In this document: in pieces, positions 4,828-5,916 of the stretch
How positions within the stretch are numbered: the first letter of the stretch is position 1
Layout: every line of letters begins with the position of its first letter
Source: Bacteroidales bacterium
Lineage (GTDB): Bacteria; Bacteroidota; Bacteroidia; Bacteroidales; VadinHA17
Direction: 5' to 3'
NCBI GenBank assembly: GCA_003157055.1
Contig: PMIG01000127.1
Coordinates: 4,309 to 10,224, forward strand
Length of the DNA: 5,916 nucleotides
The notes under the pieces: generated by a model
The model's database searches: none
Told to the model about the DNA's origin: nothing
What the model saw: only the letters and a program-made list of their open reading frames with translations
Translations under genes and position numbers: made by a program

Positions 4828-5916
4828 ATGACAAGGAAAAGAGTATTTTACGGAGTTTTGATTATACTGCTTTTTATTCTCTCGGGTGCAGCCATTTACC
4901 TGAACTCACTTCTTCCGATAATCACTGGCTATGCTGCCAAGAACCTCTGTTCCGATGTTTTTGTATCGAACAGAACTCCTCAGGATGTGGATTCTATTGA
5001 CCTGAACTTCTCTTTCATTAAACTAACCAGGAACAAGGTGGATTTTAATGAGAAAAGCGTTAAGAGCAGCTTCCTTTGGCGCAGATCAAAAGCCATTTAT
5101 CGCGATGGATATGGAGTCACCCTATTAAGAGATATCCCGGAAAAGACTCTTCGGAACGAAGGCTATCCTTACAAGGGGAAGCCTGATTATTCACAGGATA
5201 CTCTTGCCTGGCCGCTCGGTGATCTTGTCCCGCCACTTCCTGAGAACATTAACGCAATTGAATTAAACGATATCTCAAAACGGCTTATATCAGATAACGC
5301 ATACGGTGGTGACGCTTTCGCTTTTATGGTGCTTTATAAGGGAATTCCCGTTGCCGAAGCATATAAGCCTCAGTTTAACCAGCATACAAGGTTCCTTAGC
5401 TGGTCGATGGCAAAAAGCTTTACCAATGCACTTGCCGGGTTGCTTGTCAAAGAAGGGAGACTGAACATTTCAGCTCCTGCCGGATTTAAAGAATGGCAGG
5501 GAGATGAAAGGAGCAAGATCACGCTGAATGACCTGCTTCATATGCAGAGCGGGCTGAAATGGAATGAGGATTATGGTAACAGGTCGGATGTGAACCTGAT
5601 GCTTCATAATACAGGCGATATGGCCGAATATGCAATTCACAAATCTGCTGAATTTCCTCCCGGCACTCACTGGTATTATTCTTCTGGAACAGCAAATATC
5701 GTCAGTTATCTTATTAGAAAGCAATTCAGAAATGATACAGCTTATTATGAATATATTCATACACATCTGTTTAACAAGATTGGAGCTCCTGACATTATAT
5801 TCGAAGTCGATCCTTCAGGTACACTTGTTGGATCATCTTACGTCTATGCAACTGCGCGCGATTATGCGAGATTTGGCTTGATGTACCTTAATGACGGACT
5901 ATTTAATGGCCAACGT
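4828..5916 (+). CDS. Membrane-anchored beta-lactamase-family serine hydrolase, 3' end cut by the window
   Basis: This frame is open from the ATG at 4828 to the last base (363 codons, no stop), so the gene continues beyond the window. Residues about 7-29 (FYGVLIILLFILSGAAIYL and following) are a transmembrane anchor or uncleaved signal, preceded by a basic MTRKR; the enzyme domain should face the periplasm. The PF00144-type catalytic domain begins near residue 145: SMAK at 193-196 is the SxxK motif with nucleophile Ser193 and base Lys196, LLHMQSGLKW (236-245) is the conserved helix after it, and YSSG at 284-287 stands where class C enzymes have Y-x-N. The closing region with the KTG-like motif is expected around or beyond the window edge. 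The family includes carboxylesterases, D-aminopeptidases, 6-aminohexanoate-dimer-hydrolase-like enzymes and class C beta-lactamases; the substrate cannot be told here, and resistance should not be assumed. Residues about 30-140 are an unassigned N-terminal region. An in-frame ATG at 4795 would add 11 residues. Confidence 0.88.
   Translation, partial: MTRKRVFYGVLIILLFILSGAAIYLNSLLPIITGYAAKNLCSDVFVSNRTPQDVDSIDLNFSFIKLTRNKVDFNEKSVKSSFLWRRSKAIYRDGYGVTLLRDIPEKTLRNEGYPYKGKPDYSQDTLAWPLGDLVPPLPENINAIELNDISKRLISDNAYGGDAFAFMVLYKGIPVAEAYKPQFNQHTRFLSWSMAKSFTNALAGLLVKEGRLNISAPAGFKEWQGDERSKITLNDLLHMQSGLKWNEDYGNRSDVNLMLHNTGDMAEYAIHKSAEFPPGTHWYYSSGTANIVSYLIRKQFRNDTAYYEYIHTHLFNKIGAPDIIFEVDPSGTLVGSSYVYATARDYARFGLMYLNDGLFNGQR

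Noticed and set aside
5470..5766. A 98-codon minus-strand frame and a plus-strand frame at 5630-5881 near the right edge
   Set aside because: Both are shadows of the serine hydrolase frame, which carries SxxK and YSS motifs and stays open across the whole region.
4828..5916. Calling the last gene an antibiotic-resistance beta-lactamase
   Set aside because: SxxK alone marks the broad PF00144 group; the Y-S-S motif, membrane anchor and extra N-terminal region do not match typical class C resistance enzymes.

Overview
The window reads as an ordinary chromosomal stretch from a member of the Bacteroidota, probably an environmental Bacteroidales-like lineage. The evidence is a BipA/TypA of that style, a DUF2461 protein, an exported protein with a signal peptide whose likely cleavage point is followed by Gln, three exact matches to the Bacteroidota -7 element TAnnTTTG upstream of genes, and no Shine-Dalgarno sequence before any of the six genes. 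The phylum call is inference; there is no rRNA or other decisive marker.

Layout. Bases 1-65 are a compact control region: a -7-like box followed by two matching 17-bp palindromes. It precedes an XRE/S24 (LexA- or CI-like) repressor gene (66-893, +). This gene converges, with no spacer, on a MobB-like P-loop NTPase gene (894-1433, -). Upstream of the NTPase lies a 101-bp imperfect inverted repeat made of eight CTCTGTG/CACAGAG units spaced about one helical turn apart (1451-1551), then a gene for an exported YtfJ/thioredoxin-fold-like protein (1579-2118, -). A 117-bp divergent promoter region separates that from typA (2236-4017, +). typA and a DUF2461 gene (4014-4676, -) converge and share 4 bp at their stop codons. 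A 151-bp divergent region then leads to a membrane-anchored beta-lactamase-family serine hydrolase (4828 to the window edge, +), which is incomplete.

How the genes relate. I see no multigene pathway. The best-supported local circuit is the S24 repressor with two operators over its own promoter, a layout expected for autoregulation and possibly for control of an unseen gene to the left. The two minus-strand genes at 894-2118 could be co-transcribed through the repeat, or the repeat could separate them. No gene-free stretch exceeds 300 bases. There is no tRNA, rRNA, CRISPR array or mobile element that I can support. The observations most worth follow-up are the duplicated operator and the helically phased CTCTGTG repeat.
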